Assembly: GCA_001931535.1 (NCBI GenBank)
Contig: CP016211.1
Span: 7,363,703 to 7,427,702, forward strand
Direction of reading: 5' to 3'
Source of the DNA: Minicystis rosea
GTDB taxonomy: Bacteria > Myxococcota_A > Polyangia > Polyangiales > Polyangiaceae
Length of the DNA stretch: 64,000 nucleotides
Shown here piece by piece: positions 37,315 through 45,874 of the stretch (the stretch's first letter is position 1; each line of letters opens with the position of its first letter). A program made the position numbers and the translations under genes. The notes under the pieces are model-generated. The model was not told the DNA's origin, ran no database searches, and worked only from the letters and a program-made list of their open reading frames with translations.

Positions 37315-37776
37315 TCACGGCTTCATCTCCGCCGGTGCCGACGGCGAGCCTCCGCCCGCAGGCGGATGGGCGCCGAACGCGATTCGCGTGATGCCCGCCT
37401 GCTTCACGAGGTCGAGCACGTGAATCACACGACCGTGCTGCACCCCCGAATCCGCCCGGATGACCGCGCGCATTTGCTTGTGACCCGCGTATGCATCCCT
37501 CGCGATGGGGAAGATGGACTCGTCGTTCTGGACGCGCTTGCCGTCGACCAGGATGTCCCCGTTCGCGTGGAGCTCGACGCCGAGCACGCGCTCGATTTCA
37601 CCAGGCGCCGCTCCCTTGGGAAAATCCATCGAGATCGACTGCGAGACGGCGATCTTCGCGGTCACCATGAAGATGATCAGGAGCACGAGCGTGATGTCGA
37701 CGAGCGGCGTTACGTTGATCCCAGAGACCATGTCGGTCGCGGCGTTTCCGTCGGAAGCGAGCGAGGGGCGGCTCAT
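37315..37776 (-). CDS. exbD: ExbD/TolR biopolymer transport protein
   Basis: This is a 153-residue inner-membrane protein. The single transmembrane helix GINVTPLVDITLVLLIIFMV has the conserved Asp (PLVD) used in proton-driven energy transfer. A periplasmic domain with GVELHANGDILVDGKRV and the Arg/Asp block RAVIRADSGVQHGRVIHVLD follows. It pairs with ExbB-type partners to energise outer-membrane transport or gliding complexes. ATG with GGGAG 5 bp upstream. No ExbB/TolQ gene is within this window beside it. Confidence 0.85.
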   Translation of the reverse strand: MSRPSLASDGNAATDMVSGINVTPLVDITLVLLIIFMVTAKIAVSQSISMDFPKGAAPGEIERVLGVELHANGDILVDGKRVQNDESIFPIARDAYAGHKQMRAVIRADSGVQHGRVIHVLDLVKQAGITRIAFGAHPPAGGGSPSAPAEMKP

Positions 37777-38031
37777 GATGTCTCCCTTTCGTAGGATGGG
37801 CTCATGTCAGCAGCGCTTCCCATTCGTCGTTCGGCGCGACGGTCCATCGGTGGACGACGCCCTCGACACGAAGGGTCTCGGTGCTTTTGCGACGAAGTCG
37901 TCATACGTCGTTCCAACGAGCCGAGATGCGATCCGTCGACGATACCGGGTCGTGCGACGAGCAGCAAGTCGGCTCGCGGCCCGTGCTCGGAGCACACGCG
38001 CACCGGCGAGCCTCGTTGGATGCCCCTCACT

Positions 38032-38808
38032 TCATGGGCCCCACTGCGCGAGCTTTCGAGCGAAGGTGAGGGCGCCCCTTTCCTCCCAACGTCGCTTGTC
38101 GGCATTCCACGGTCCCAGGTCGTCATAGACGCCCCCGTGCAAGACGAGTGGGCTACGGACGGGTACCACGAGGATGAGATTGCGACTGTCCGCCGTCGGC
38201 GTCTCTGGGGCACTGCTCGGCTCGGGCGCAGAGGTGCAGTCGAAGAAGAGGACCTCGTCGAGCCCGGGCTGTGACGTGCAATTGAGCACGGCGAGCCCAA
38301 CGAGGGGCCAAGCCGCTGCTGGCTGGGCGTGGAGCGATGGGCCGAAGCTCGCGGCGTAGCATTGCTCGGTGCTGAGCAGCTCTGCGGCGTTCGGCGGGCG
38401 CTCGACGAGCTCGTTGCCGAGGAGGATTCGCGAGGGCCGCTGCGGACGCCGCGAAGAACGCACGAGCAGGTAGCGTCCTTTCGGCAAAGCACCGAGCACG
38501 GAGGCACCGTTCTCCGCGGCCGATCCCTCGGCCCACTCCATGTACGCCAACTCCAGCGCTTCCGTGACGGTGCCGCGCACCTCCCGTCCACCGGCGAGCA
38601 CATCGACGCGCCAAGCATCGTCACTCCACGGCTCTTCGATGCGAAAGCGTGGTGCACCCGAACGCCCGAGGGTGTGGACGTGCGGGCCCCCTTTGGCGAC
38701 TTCTTCCGACTTGAAAGCAAGCGTGCCGTCGTGGCTTCGGACCTCGAGATGGGCAATCTCGGAGTCGAGCGGCGAGAGCTGCACAGGGTGAGGTCCGGCT
38801 TCATTCAT
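38032..38808 (-). CDS. Hypothetical protein
   Basis: This is a 258-residue soluble protein with no signal peptide or membrane helix and no domain that I recognise. The segment VDVLAGGREVRGTVTEALEL and a later CTSAPEPSSAPETPT linker divide it into two halves; the C-terminal half (LVVPVRSPLVLHGGVYDDLG) looks beta-rich. ATG at 38808 with a second ATG one codon later. A 255-bp gene-free stretch separates it from exbD. Context suggests accessory function; nothing more can be said. Confidence 0.6.
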   Translation of the reverse strand: MNEAGPHPVQLSPLDSEIAHLEVRSHDGTLAFKSEEVAKGGPHVHTLGRSGAPRFRIEEPWSDDAWRVDVLAGGREVRGTVTEALELAYMEWAEGSAAENGASVLGALPKGRYLLVRSSRRPQRPSRILLGNELVERPPNAAELLSTEQCYAASFGPSLHAQPAAAWPLVGLAVLNCTSQPGLDEVLFFDCTSAPEPSSAPETPTADSRNLILVVPVRSPLVLHGGVYDDLGPWNADKRRWEERGALTFARKLAQWGP

Positions 38809-38920
38809 CTAGCGCTCGCAGACGTTGCTCGTTCCATGGCCGCGCGGAATTTGGCGGCACCGGGACGCGGAACGAGACATGGTTGTCTGCGCTCGCTCTC
38901 CTCGCAAAGAGCCGCCGCGT

Positions 38921-39367
38921 TCATGCTCTCTGCCACCACTCATCGGTCGTATGAGACTCCCACTCTTGATTGTCGTCGGCGATCCATCCATTGTCGACCC
39001 ATCCGACATCACGATAGGAGAAGTGAATGATGTCGGCTCCATCGGGTCCGCGAACGCGCCGGCCGGCGGCGAACAGGAGCAGGTCGCAGGACGCCCAGGC
39101 GGCCTCTCCGAAGTTGATGGTCACGCACAGCACGCCGCAGGCATCGAGTTGGAGAGCAGGGTTGATGGTGCCGCGGAGGTTGACGCAGTTGCACGCGCAG
39201 GAGAACCCGGGTTGGTCATCTTCGACCAGCCACGAGGTCGGTTGGAATGCGATGCCGGTGGAGGTGGAGAGCGCGTCGATCAAGACGCCGAGCGCTTGCT
39301 GCCATTCGACGGCGGAGCGGAGGTTGGGATCGAGGATCGGTTTCACTTCGGCTCGTCTCTCGCCCAT
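38921..39367 (-). CDS. Hypothetical protein paired with DUF5063 gene
   Basis: This is a 148-residue protein with four clustered Cys (CACNC and a later CGVLC) and an acidic C-terminus (ADDNQEWESHTTDEWW). I recognise no family. It starts 12 bp after the stop of the DUF5063 gene, so the two are likely translated from one mRNA and may work together. The small size, acidic tail and position are reminiscent of immunity or inhibitor proteins, but this is only a guess. Confidence 0.6.
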   Translation of the reverse strand: MGERRAEVKPILDPNLRSAVEWQQALGVLIDALSTSTGIAFQPTSWLVEDDQPGFSCACNCVNLRGTINPALQLDACGVLCVTINFGEAAWASCDLLLFAAGRRVRGPDGADIIHFSYRDVGWVDNGWIADDNQEWESHTTDEWWQRA

Positions 39368-39379
39368 CGCCTGCGCGGG

Positions 39380-39985
39380 TCAGCCGGCGCCATGCGGCCA
39401 GTCGCCGTCGTACCATGCGCAGCGAGTGTGGAGGGCGCGCATGGCCGAGGTCGCGTGCGTGCCCCAATGGGCCTCGAAGGAGAAGCGCCACTCCCAGAGC
39501 GCTTCACCCGTGTTACCGGCGCGCCAGTGCGTTCGTCCGGTGTCGAGATCGATGAAGATGTCGCCGAGGTCGTCGATGAGATCGCCGACGCCGGCTTCTT
39601 CGTCGTAGGACGCGTAGGGGTCGAAGATCTCGCGGTAGCATCGCTGAAGACCGAGAAATGCCGCGAGCGCCGAGAGGCCTGGTGGTAGGGCCGTGCGCGT
39701 GGAGGGCTCGGCGGCCGGTGCGTGAGCTGCGTCAGGCCCATCGTCGTCAGCGAAGAGCACGGAGGTCTTGGGGAGGCAGAGGGCGGCGGCGTAGAGGCGT
39801 GGAAGGAGGGTGTGAAGGACGCGAAGTTGGGCCGCGGCGTTGCCTTCGTCGATGTTCTCGAGCGTGGAGCAGAGCTCCTCCACGAGCTCGGCGAACGGGG
39901 CGAGAGCAGGGTGGCGATAGAACCGGTGCACGAGAGCAGCATAGAGCGAGCGGCTCGTACTCCCCGCCCCGCAGCGCGTGGGCAT
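39380..39985 (-). CDS. DUF5063 domain protein
   Basis: This is a 201-residue helical protein. The C-terminal half matches the DUF5063 pattern that I recall: YREIFDPYASYDEEAGVGDL, IDDLGDIFIDLDTGRTHW and ALWEWRFSFEAHWGTHATSA. The family is uncharacterised. I chose ATG 39985; the open frame upstream overlaps nothing real but lacks similarity. It lies 89 bp from the divergent AMIN-like gene. It probably forms an operon with the small gene at 38921-39367. Confidence 0.75.
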   Translation of the reverse strand: MPTRCGAGSTSRSLYAALVHRFYRHPALAPFAELVEELCSTLENIDEGNAAAQLRVLHTLLPRLYAAALCLPKTSVLFADDDGPDAAHAPAAEPSTRTALPPGLSALAAFLGLQRCYREIFDPYASYDEEAGVGDLIDDLGDIFIDLDTGRTHWRAGNTGEALWEWRFSFEAHWGTHATSAMRALHTRCAWYDGDWPHGAG

Positions 39986-40074
39986 TCTCGGCTGGCGTTG
40001 GACGCAGCGGCCTCGCGGGGGGCCGTCCTCGCCGAAAGTGGCTCCGTTCGCGGGGTCGTGGTCTAATCGTGGGC

Positions 40075-40782
40075 ATGGCCTCTTCCTCGCGGGCGCGAGC
40101 CGCTGTGATCGCATCGGGCATCCTCATCGCGACGCCCGTCGCAGCCCAGGACACCCCTCCCCCGCCGCCGGCCGAGCAAGCCAAGCCGGCCGAGCCGCCG
40201 GCGCCCCCGCCGCCGCCGGTTCGACCGATGAGTCAGCAGCCCGGTGCGGTATCGACGCCGGCGCCGCCGCGGCGTGCGCCCAAGGGCGGAGGCGCGCCGC
40301 ACGCGCGGGGCAAGGCGCGGCGCGGGCAGCCGGTGGCTGGGGCGGCGATCGTTGGAGCTCCAACGTTTCATCGGCTCGACGATGGATCGACGCGCATCTC
40401 GGTCGAGGTCGACCGCAAGACGGACGTCGCCGAGAGCCGCGCGCAGGGGCGGCTCGTCTACCGGATCCGGGCTGCGTTCGTGGCCGAGCGGGTGAATCGG
40501 CTGCCGCTCGTCACGGGGTATTTCGCCACGCCGGTCGATCGCGCTCAGCTCACGCAGGATGGGCCGGATGTGGATCTCGTGATCGATCTGCGCGAAGGCA
40601 CCACGCCCGCGCATCGGGTCGTGGAGACGCCGCGTGGGATCGTGCTCCAGGTCGACTTTCCGCGGGTGGCGAGCGCCGACAAGGCCTTCGAGGCGCCGAA
40701 GGACAGCTCGCGTGAGCGCGCCAGGCGCCGCTCGAGCACGCAGACGCTCGGCGGCGGCAACCACGACGACGACAACCACTAG
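40075..40782 (+). CDS. Exported AMIN-like protein with Pro-rich linker
   Basis: This is a 235-residue protein with a cleavable signal (MASSSRARAAVIASGILIAT...AQ). A Pro/Ala-rich linker of about 70 residues ends in basic residues. A beta-rich domain (TFHRLDDGSTRISVEVDRKT, RLVYRIRAAFVAERVNRLPL, DVDLVIDLREGTTPAHRVVE) then matches the AMIN domain pattern. AMIN domains bind peptidoglycan or target secretins. The C-terminus is disordered (GGGNHDDDNH). The stop is 3 bp before the LptD-like gene, so the two form an operon in envelope assembly. Confidence 0.7.
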   Translation: MASSSRARAAVIASGILIATPVAAQDTPPPPPAEQAKPAEPPAPPPPPVRPMSQQPGAVSTPAPPRRAPKGGGAPHARGKARRGQPVAGAAIVGAPTFHRLDDGSTRISVEVDRKTDVAESRAQGRLVYRIRAAFVAERVNRLPLVTGYFATPVDRAQLTQDGPDVDLVIDLREGTTPAHRVVETPRGIVLQVDFPRVASADKAFEAPKDSSRERARRRSSTQTLGGGNHDDDNH

Positions 40783-40785
40783 CGC

Positions 40786-42788
40786 GTGAACCGTCGCGTT
40801 GGGCCCGCGCTCGCGACAGCGCTCGCTGCGCTGAGCCTCGCTTCGATCGCGCGGGCCGGTCCTCCGGATCGGGTCACGTTTCAAGCGGGCCGCGTCGAGG
40901 CGGACGCCGCGCTCGGCGACGTCACGCTCGAGCGCGGCGTCGAGCTTCGCTACGATCGCTATCGGCTGCGCAGCGAACGGCTGCGCGTGCGCCTCGAGGG
41001 CAACGCCGTCTCCTTCGACGGCACCGCGCGGCTCGCGCTCTGCCCGTGCCCCGATCCGCCGCTCGTGCTCGCCGTGAGCGGAGGTCGCTTCGCGCCGCCG
41101 GGCGATCTCTTTCTGCGGTTCCCGCGCGTCGAGCTCAAAGGCATACCGATCTTCGCGTTGCCGTGGATCTGGTTGCGAGCTCCCGATCAACCGGGCCTCT
41201 TGCCGCCGATCATCGCGCTCCGCGCGCGGGACGGCCTGCTGCTCGGATCCGGTGTGCACTTGCCCTGGCGTGGATCCGACGGCGCCGTGCGGGCCCTCGA
41301 TCTCTCGGCCGCGGGCTTCACGAGCGGCGGCGTCGAGCTCTCTGCGAGCTTGCGCACGCCCGACACGCGCGCGCAGGCCATCGTCGATCTGGTGCATGGA
41401 ACGCGGGTCGCGATCGACGCGCGCGGTGCGCTCCCCGAGAAGAATGGGCCGGCGGCCGTCGCATGGACGCTGGATGCGTTGCGCGGTGATCGCGCGCTCT
41501 CGGCCACGATGGATCTCGCCGCCGCCGCGCGTCCTTTCGATACCGGCGCGGCGGAGGTGTCGCTCCGCGCGGGAGGCCGATCGATCGCGGCGATCGCGGC
41601 CGGCGGCGTCGCGGCGCGGGCCGAGCGCGGCGAAGGTCCGATCGCGGCGGGCCCGATCGCGCGCCTCGCGCTCGGTGGACCGATTGGTCGCGTGGGATCG
41701 TGGAGCGCGGACGCCGCGGGCGTGGTGCTGGCCAACGCCGAGCCTGCGGGAGGGTTACCGCTCGCGCGTGCGTCGGCCGCCGCCGAGATCGATCTCCGGC
41801 CCGGGCCCTTCGAGCTGCGCATGAGCGCCGCCGCACGCGCGCGTTATGCAGGATCGCTCGATGCGATCGACACCGGCCCTTCGCGCGAGCTCGCTGCCGC
41901 GACCCGCGCCGAGCTGTCGCTGCCCTTCGTTCGCACGTTCCCCGGCGCGTCCGGGCAGGCGTCGCTCTCGCATTGGATCATCCCCGTGATCGCGGTCCGC
42001 GGCGCGCTCGCCGATCAGCGCGGCAGCTTCTTCGCGCCGATCGACGGCGTGGTGCCGCACGCCTCGTGGATCGCCGCCGCGGGGATCACCACCGCGGTCG
42101 GTCGCTACGCCGGCTCGGCGCTGCGGCTCGACCTGCGCGGCGGCGCGACCGGCGACGCTGCGACCCGAGCGCAGCCGCTCTTGCACGCACGCCTCGGCAT
42201 GGATGCGCGCATCGCGGCCATCGCCGTGGAAGGCGCGTGGGTGGGCGGGAGCATCCCCGCCGACATGGAGAATGGTCGTACGACTGCCGATCTCCAGAAT
42301 GGTTATTCGGCAACCGATCCTCAGAATGGCAGTGTCGCGGCGGCTGGGGATCAAAATGGCAATGCCGCGGCGAGCGCCGATTTGCGGGCGAGCGGGCATG
42401 CCTTGCTCGTCCGCGCGCGCCTCGGCGCCGAGGACGGGGTGACGTTGCGCGTCGACGCAGCGGCCCAGGGAGGCGCGGGCGCCGGACAGGCACGGGCGAT
42501 CGCGGCGGGCGCGTGGGCGGCGTTGCCGGGGATGCGCTCGCGTACCTGGCCGTCAATGGGGTCACGTTCGGCGGCGAGCTCTCGCTGCCCTGGGCCAAGA
42601 GCTTCCGCACGACGGCACGCGCAGACGCGGATTTGGCTTCGGGGACGCTGCTCGCGGTGCGCGGCCAGGCCGAGTACCGGCACCCGTGCGGGTGTCTCGG
42701 GCTCGGCCTCTTCGCGGGCAAACGTGTGGGTCGCGAGGGTGTCGACGTCGCGGTCACCGTCGACGTGGTGCCGCGGATCACGCGCTGA
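40786..42788 (+). pseudogene. LptD/OstA-like outer-membrane protein, frame broken near C-terminus
   Basis: A GTG start is followed by a cleavable signal and an N-terminal OstA-type beta-jellyroll (FQAGRVEADAALGDVTLERG, YRLRSERLRVRLEGNAVSFD). A long barrel-like region follows. The first frame continues to 42849 but turns into Arg/Ser-rich nonsense after about 42530. The sensible C-terminus is in another frame, which ends at 42788 (GVTFGGELSLPWAKSF, AEYRHPCGCLGLGLFAGKRV, VVPRITR). One base appears missing between about 42500 and 42545 in a G/C-rich tract. This is a real frameshift, a sequencing error or a slippage site. LptD inserts LPS into the outer membrane. Residues 488-525 (DNA about 42250-42370) carry an odd QNG/ENG mini-repeat. 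Confidence 0.65.
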
Positions 42789-42838
42789 GCGCCGGCGTGC
42801 GTTACGGGAGGAGCGCGCCCGCCGGCCCGTGAAGCGCG

Positions 42839-43393
42839 TCACAGGTTGATGATGGTGGAGTTGTTGTTCTCGTTGCTCTCGTAGGTCTGCTCCCACGCGT
42901 CGATGCGGAGCTTGAGGTAATAGGGCGCGAGCGAGGATCCGATGCAGGAGTAGTTGTAGGCCCCTCCCCAGGGAGAGCCGGGCTCGCAGTGATCGCCGAG
43001 CACGAACGTGATCACCTTCGACTGCCCGGCCGCGAGCGTGGTGCTGGTGGGCACGCTGGCCGTGCCCCAAAGCGCTTGTCCATCAGGGCCCATGTTGACC
43101 GCGAGGATGCCGGCGAAGCCGGCCGCGGTGCCTTGATTCTTGATGGTGATGCCCACGTACCAGAGGCCGTCCGACCCAATCGACGCGGTGTAGCCGGGGA
43201 GCACGACGAAGTCGGGGTGCTTCGGCGGCTCGTGCGGCGCGTCGTCCTCGCAGGTGGTGCAGATGAGCGCGTCGCGGCTCTCGGCGCTGGCCTCGTCCGT
43301 GCCGTCGCTGTCGGCGTTCATGGCGCAGCCGCCGGCGAGAGGAGCGATGGAGAGGACGGCGAGCAGGGCGAGCGCAGAGCGAAACGTGTTCAC
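42839..43393 (-). CDS. Lipoprotein with CARDB-like domain
   Basis: This is a 184-residue lipoprotein. GTG at 43393 has GAGG 6 bp upstream and yields a signal ending in APLAGGC. After an acidic linker with CTTC comes a beta-sandwich resembling CARDB adhesin-type domains (LWYVGITIKNQGTAAGFAGI, STTLAAGQSKVITFVLGDHC, KLRIDAWEQTYESNENNNST). The final 'DxxxxxxESNExNN' pattern is the calcium-type loop common to CARDB units. It is probably surface-exposed and structural. It is convergent with the LptD-like gene. Confidence 0.75.
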   Translation of the reverse strand: MNTFRSALALLAVLSIAPLAGGCAMNADSDGTDEASAESRDALICTTCEDDAPHEPPKHPDFVVLPGYTASIGSDGLWYVGITIKNQGTAAGFAGILAVNMGPDGQALWGTASVPTSTTLAAGQSKVITFVLGDHCEPGSPWGGAYNYSCIGSSLAPYYLKLRIDAWEQTYESNENNNSTIINL

Positions 43394-43730
43394 GGGAGAC
43401 CTCGATGTTGGGTGGCGCGCAGCCCGCAGCCGGACCATCCAGCCGCCGTCGCAGAGCACATCGCTTCAACCGCGGAGCTCTGCGGCGCTGCGTGCGCGCC
43501 GTGTTCGGTTGGGCCTTCAGCAGAGGTCGTGCCAGCCGGTCCACGCGCTGATTTCGCGAAAATGAAGGGACGCACGGGCCACACGCAGGAGCACGGAGGA
43601 GTGTGCGCGCACGTGCGCGAGGGCGTGCACGACCAACGACGCGGCGCTCGTATCGAGAAAGGTGCGGTGCGCGAAAGGAACGAAAACCGGTTTACGCCGA
43701 GCGCGCGATCTTCTTCGCTGGCGGGGTCCC
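43394..43730. other. 337-bp gene-free divergent intergenic region
   Basis: This lies between the divergent CARDB lipoprotein and VOC genes. I see no credible gene. It must hold both promoters, but no clear -35/-10 pair stands out at this GC content. The middle, around 43550-43570, has a local A-rich patch (TTTCGCGAAAATGAAGG) that contains the palindrome TTTCGCGAAA. The sole ATG there opens no gene-like frame. Confidence 0.4.
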
Positions 43731-44081
43731 GTGCCCAGGCTGACGTACCTCGTTCTGCGCTGTGCCGATCTCGAAGCCTCGAGGCGCTTCTACGAAGTCT
43801 TGGGCTTCACGGTCACCCCCGAGCAGCACGGCACCGGCCCGCAACACCATGCCTGCAGGGCCGGAGACGTCGTCCTCGAGCTGTACGCGCTCGGCGCGGA
43901 AAAGAGCACTGGAGCGCGCCTCGGGCTCGTCGTGGAGGATGTCGAGCACGCGATCTTCGCGGTGCGCGAAGCGGGCGGAGCGATCGTGCGGGCGGGCGTG
44001 GACGAGGCCGTCCTTCGAGATCCCGACGGGCACACCCTTCACCTCATGCGTGCGGAGCGGGCCGATGCCGACTTGGGATGA
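43731..44081 (+). CDS. VOC/glyoxalase family protein
   Basis: This is a 116-residue protein of the vicinal oxygen chelate fold, with two beta-alpha-beta-beta-beta units. LTYLVLRCADLEASRRFYEV starts the first and LGLVVEDVEHAIFAVREAGG the second, which ends with the metal-ligand segment RDPDGHTLHLMR. Typical members bind a divalent metal; the substrate is unknown. GTG at 43731 is used; longer versions lack similarity. It overlaps the next gene by 17 bp, implying coupling. Confidence 0.75.
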   Translation: MPRLTYLVLRCADLEASRRFYEVLGFTVTPEQHGTGPQHHACRAGDVVLELYALGAEKSTGARLGLVVEDVEHAIFAVREAGGAIVRAGVDEAVLRDPDGHTLHLMRAERADADLG

Positions 44082-44370
44082 GCTGCGCGCGCGCGACGTG
44101 CCGTGTTTGCGCTGCCGATCGGCCTACGCCATCGCGGGGCCGCTCTCGGCGGCGGCGCGCGAGCGCGTGAAGGCGGCGGTCGATGCAGGCCTCGTCATCG
44201 ACGCCATCCGCTGGATTCGCGAGGACACGGGCGCGGGGCTCGGCGAGGCCAAGGCGCTGCATGAGCACTTCGTTCGCAAGCAGGGCCGGTGTCACCATTG
44301 CGGAGGGGCACTGGCCACGGGTGAGCTCGTCGATTGTCCCGCGTGCGGCGCGCTCAACGTCGCATGGTGA
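44065..44370 (+). CDS. Small L7/L12-CTD-like protein with zinc ribbon
   Basis: This is a 101-residue protein. Its centre AIRWIREDTGAGLGEAKALH closely resembles the C-terminal domain of ribosomal protein L7/L12, which binds translation GTPases. Two CxxC pairs at the C-terminus (CHHCGGALATGELVDCPACG) form a zinc ribbon, and another CLRC sits near the N-terminus. The ATG lies inside the preceding VOC gene (17-bp overlap). It could mimic L7/L12 or act in ribosome hibernation or RNA binding; no function is established. It is unlikely to be a ribosomal stalk protein itself because the dimerisation domain is missing. Confidence 0.65.
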   Translation: MPTWDELRARDVPCLRCRSAYAIAGPLSAAARERVKAAVDAGLVIDAIRWIREDTGAGLGEAKALHEHFVRKQGRCHHCGGALATGELVDCPACGALNVAW

Positions 44371-44643
44371 CGCGGGGATCGCGGCGGCACCGCGCGTTGC
44401 ACGAGGAAACGGGCTGATGGTATCGTCGACGGGTGACGTCGCTTCGGCGCGGGACAACGGCGACGCGGTTGGGCGGGGACGGCGTGCGTGGCAGCGTGAT
44501 CGCGAGGGAGCCGCAAGCGGCGTGCGACGGTGGGCGGTCGGTGAGCTTCCTCTCCTTTGTTGCGGCGGGCGTCGCCTCGGGCAGAGGCCCATCGGGATCC
44601 ACCCCGACTTGCCTTCTGGTTTCTCAGGCGGGAGGATCACCCC

Positions 44644-45855
44644 GTGTCAAACAGTGATCGCGCCCGCACGAGCACGGCGTCCGAAAGCGTCGAATCAAAG
44701 CCGGGGCGTATCGTCATCGCCGATGACGATCGCCTCGCGCGCGAGCTGCTCGCGAGCATGCTCCGCAGCGCCGGGCACACGGTCGAGCCCGTGGAGGATG
44801 GGCAGGAAGCGCTCGAGCGCGTCGCGCAGGGCGGCGTGGATCTGGTGCTCCTCGACGTCGTCATGCCGCGCCTCTCGGGGCTCGAAGCGTGCCGGCTGCT
44901 CAAGGGGATCACGCACGATGGTTTTCTCCCCGTGGTGCTGGTCACGGTCAAGACCGACACGGCGAGCCGCGTGGAAGGCCTCCGCATCGGGGCCGACGAC
45001 TACGTGTGCAAGCCGTTCGAGGAGGCCGAGCTGCTCGCGCGCGTCGCGAGCATGCTCCGGATCAAGCGGCTCCACGATTCGGTGACGGTCCAGAAGGCGA
45101 GGTTCGAGCGATTGAGCGTCCACGACGAGATGACGGGGCTCTACAACTTCCGGTACCTGCACACGCGGCTGTCCGAGGAGTTCAAGCGCGCCGAGCGTTA
45201 CCACGAGCCGTTCGCCTGCGTGCTCGTCGACATCGATCAGCTCCGCGCCATCAACGATCTCGGCGGGCGGCAGGCCGGCGACGCCGTGATCCGCCGCGTC
45301 GCCGAGGGCATCAAGAAGTGCGTGCGCGAGGTCGACGTGGTGGCGCGCTACGGCGGTGAGGAGTTCCTCATGGTGCTGCCGAGCACGCACTTCGCCGGAT
45401 CGGTGGTGGTGGCCGAGCGCATCTGGCGCGAGGTCAGCGGCAAGCCCTTCGATTTCGAAGCGACGCGCACGGAAGCGATGCCGCCGAGCGACGCGCCGGT
45501 GCGGAGGTCCTGGGCCGCCGAGGATCTGCGACGCGCGGAGCAGGCGCCGCCCACCGATCCCAAATGGGCCGAAGGTCCGCGCGAAGTGCTGATTTCCATC
45601 GGCGTGGCGCTCTATCCATCGCGCGACGTGCGCACCAAGGACGCGCTCATCCGCGCGGCGGAGTCGGCGCTGGCGCAGGCGAAGCGCGAGGGCGGCAACC
45701 GCATCTGCGTCTTCCAGCAGCAGGGCTACATCTACACGCCGCTCGGCGGTGGCAAGGAGCCGCCGTCGTCGCGCACGGGCCGCGGTCGCGCCATCATGGA
45801 GTCGACGCGACCGCCGGCGCCCGAGTCGACGGAGGGCGGGCGCAAGAGCTCATGA
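44644..45855 (+). CDS. Response regulator - diguanylate cyclase (REC-GGDEF)
   Basis: This is a 403-residue protein with GTG start and GGAGG 9 bp upstream. A REC domain has DDD at 27-29, phosphoacceptor Asp71 (LLDVVMP), Thr101 and Lys123. A linker leads into a GGDEF domain (MTGLYNFRYL) with active-site GGEEF at 237-241 and an inhibitory I-site RxxD at 228-231. It should make cyclic di-GMP on phosphorylation, with product inhibition. A 40-residue charged/Pro insertion after GGEEF is unusual, and a disordered tail ends the protein. It is followed 19 bp later by another REC-containing gene, so both probably share a signal pathway. No cognate histidine kinase is adjacent. Confidence 0.85.
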   Translation: MSNSDRARTSTASESVESKPGRIVIADDDRLARELLASMLRSAGHTVEPVEDGQEALERVAQGGVDLVLLDVVMPRLSGLEACRLLKGITHDGFLPVVLVTVKTDTASRVEGLRIGADDYVCKPFEEAELLARVASMLRIKRLHDSVTVQKARFERLSVHDEMTGLYNFRYLHTRLSEEFKRAERYHEPFACVLVDIDQLRAINDLGGRQAGDAVIRRVAEGIKKCVREVDVVARYGGEEFLMVLPSTHFAGSVVVAERIWREVSGKPFDFEATRTEAMPPSDAPVRRSWAAEDLRRAEQAPPTDPKWAEGPREVLISIGVALYPSRDVRTKDALIRAAESALAQAKREGGNRICVFQQQGYIYTPLGGGKEPPSSRTGRGRAIMESTRPPAPESTEGGRKSS

Positions 45856-45874
45856 CGGGGAGCGGCGAAGCCGC

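Noticed and set aside
37804..38274. Plus-strand 156-codon frame partly in the gap upstream of exbD
   Set aside because: Mostly antisense to the 258-aa hypothetical gene, Arg/Ser-rich, no Shine-Dalgarno.
44433..44657. 74-codon frame before the REC-GGDEF gene
   Set aside because: Overlaps the ribosome-binding site and start of that gene; composition looks random.
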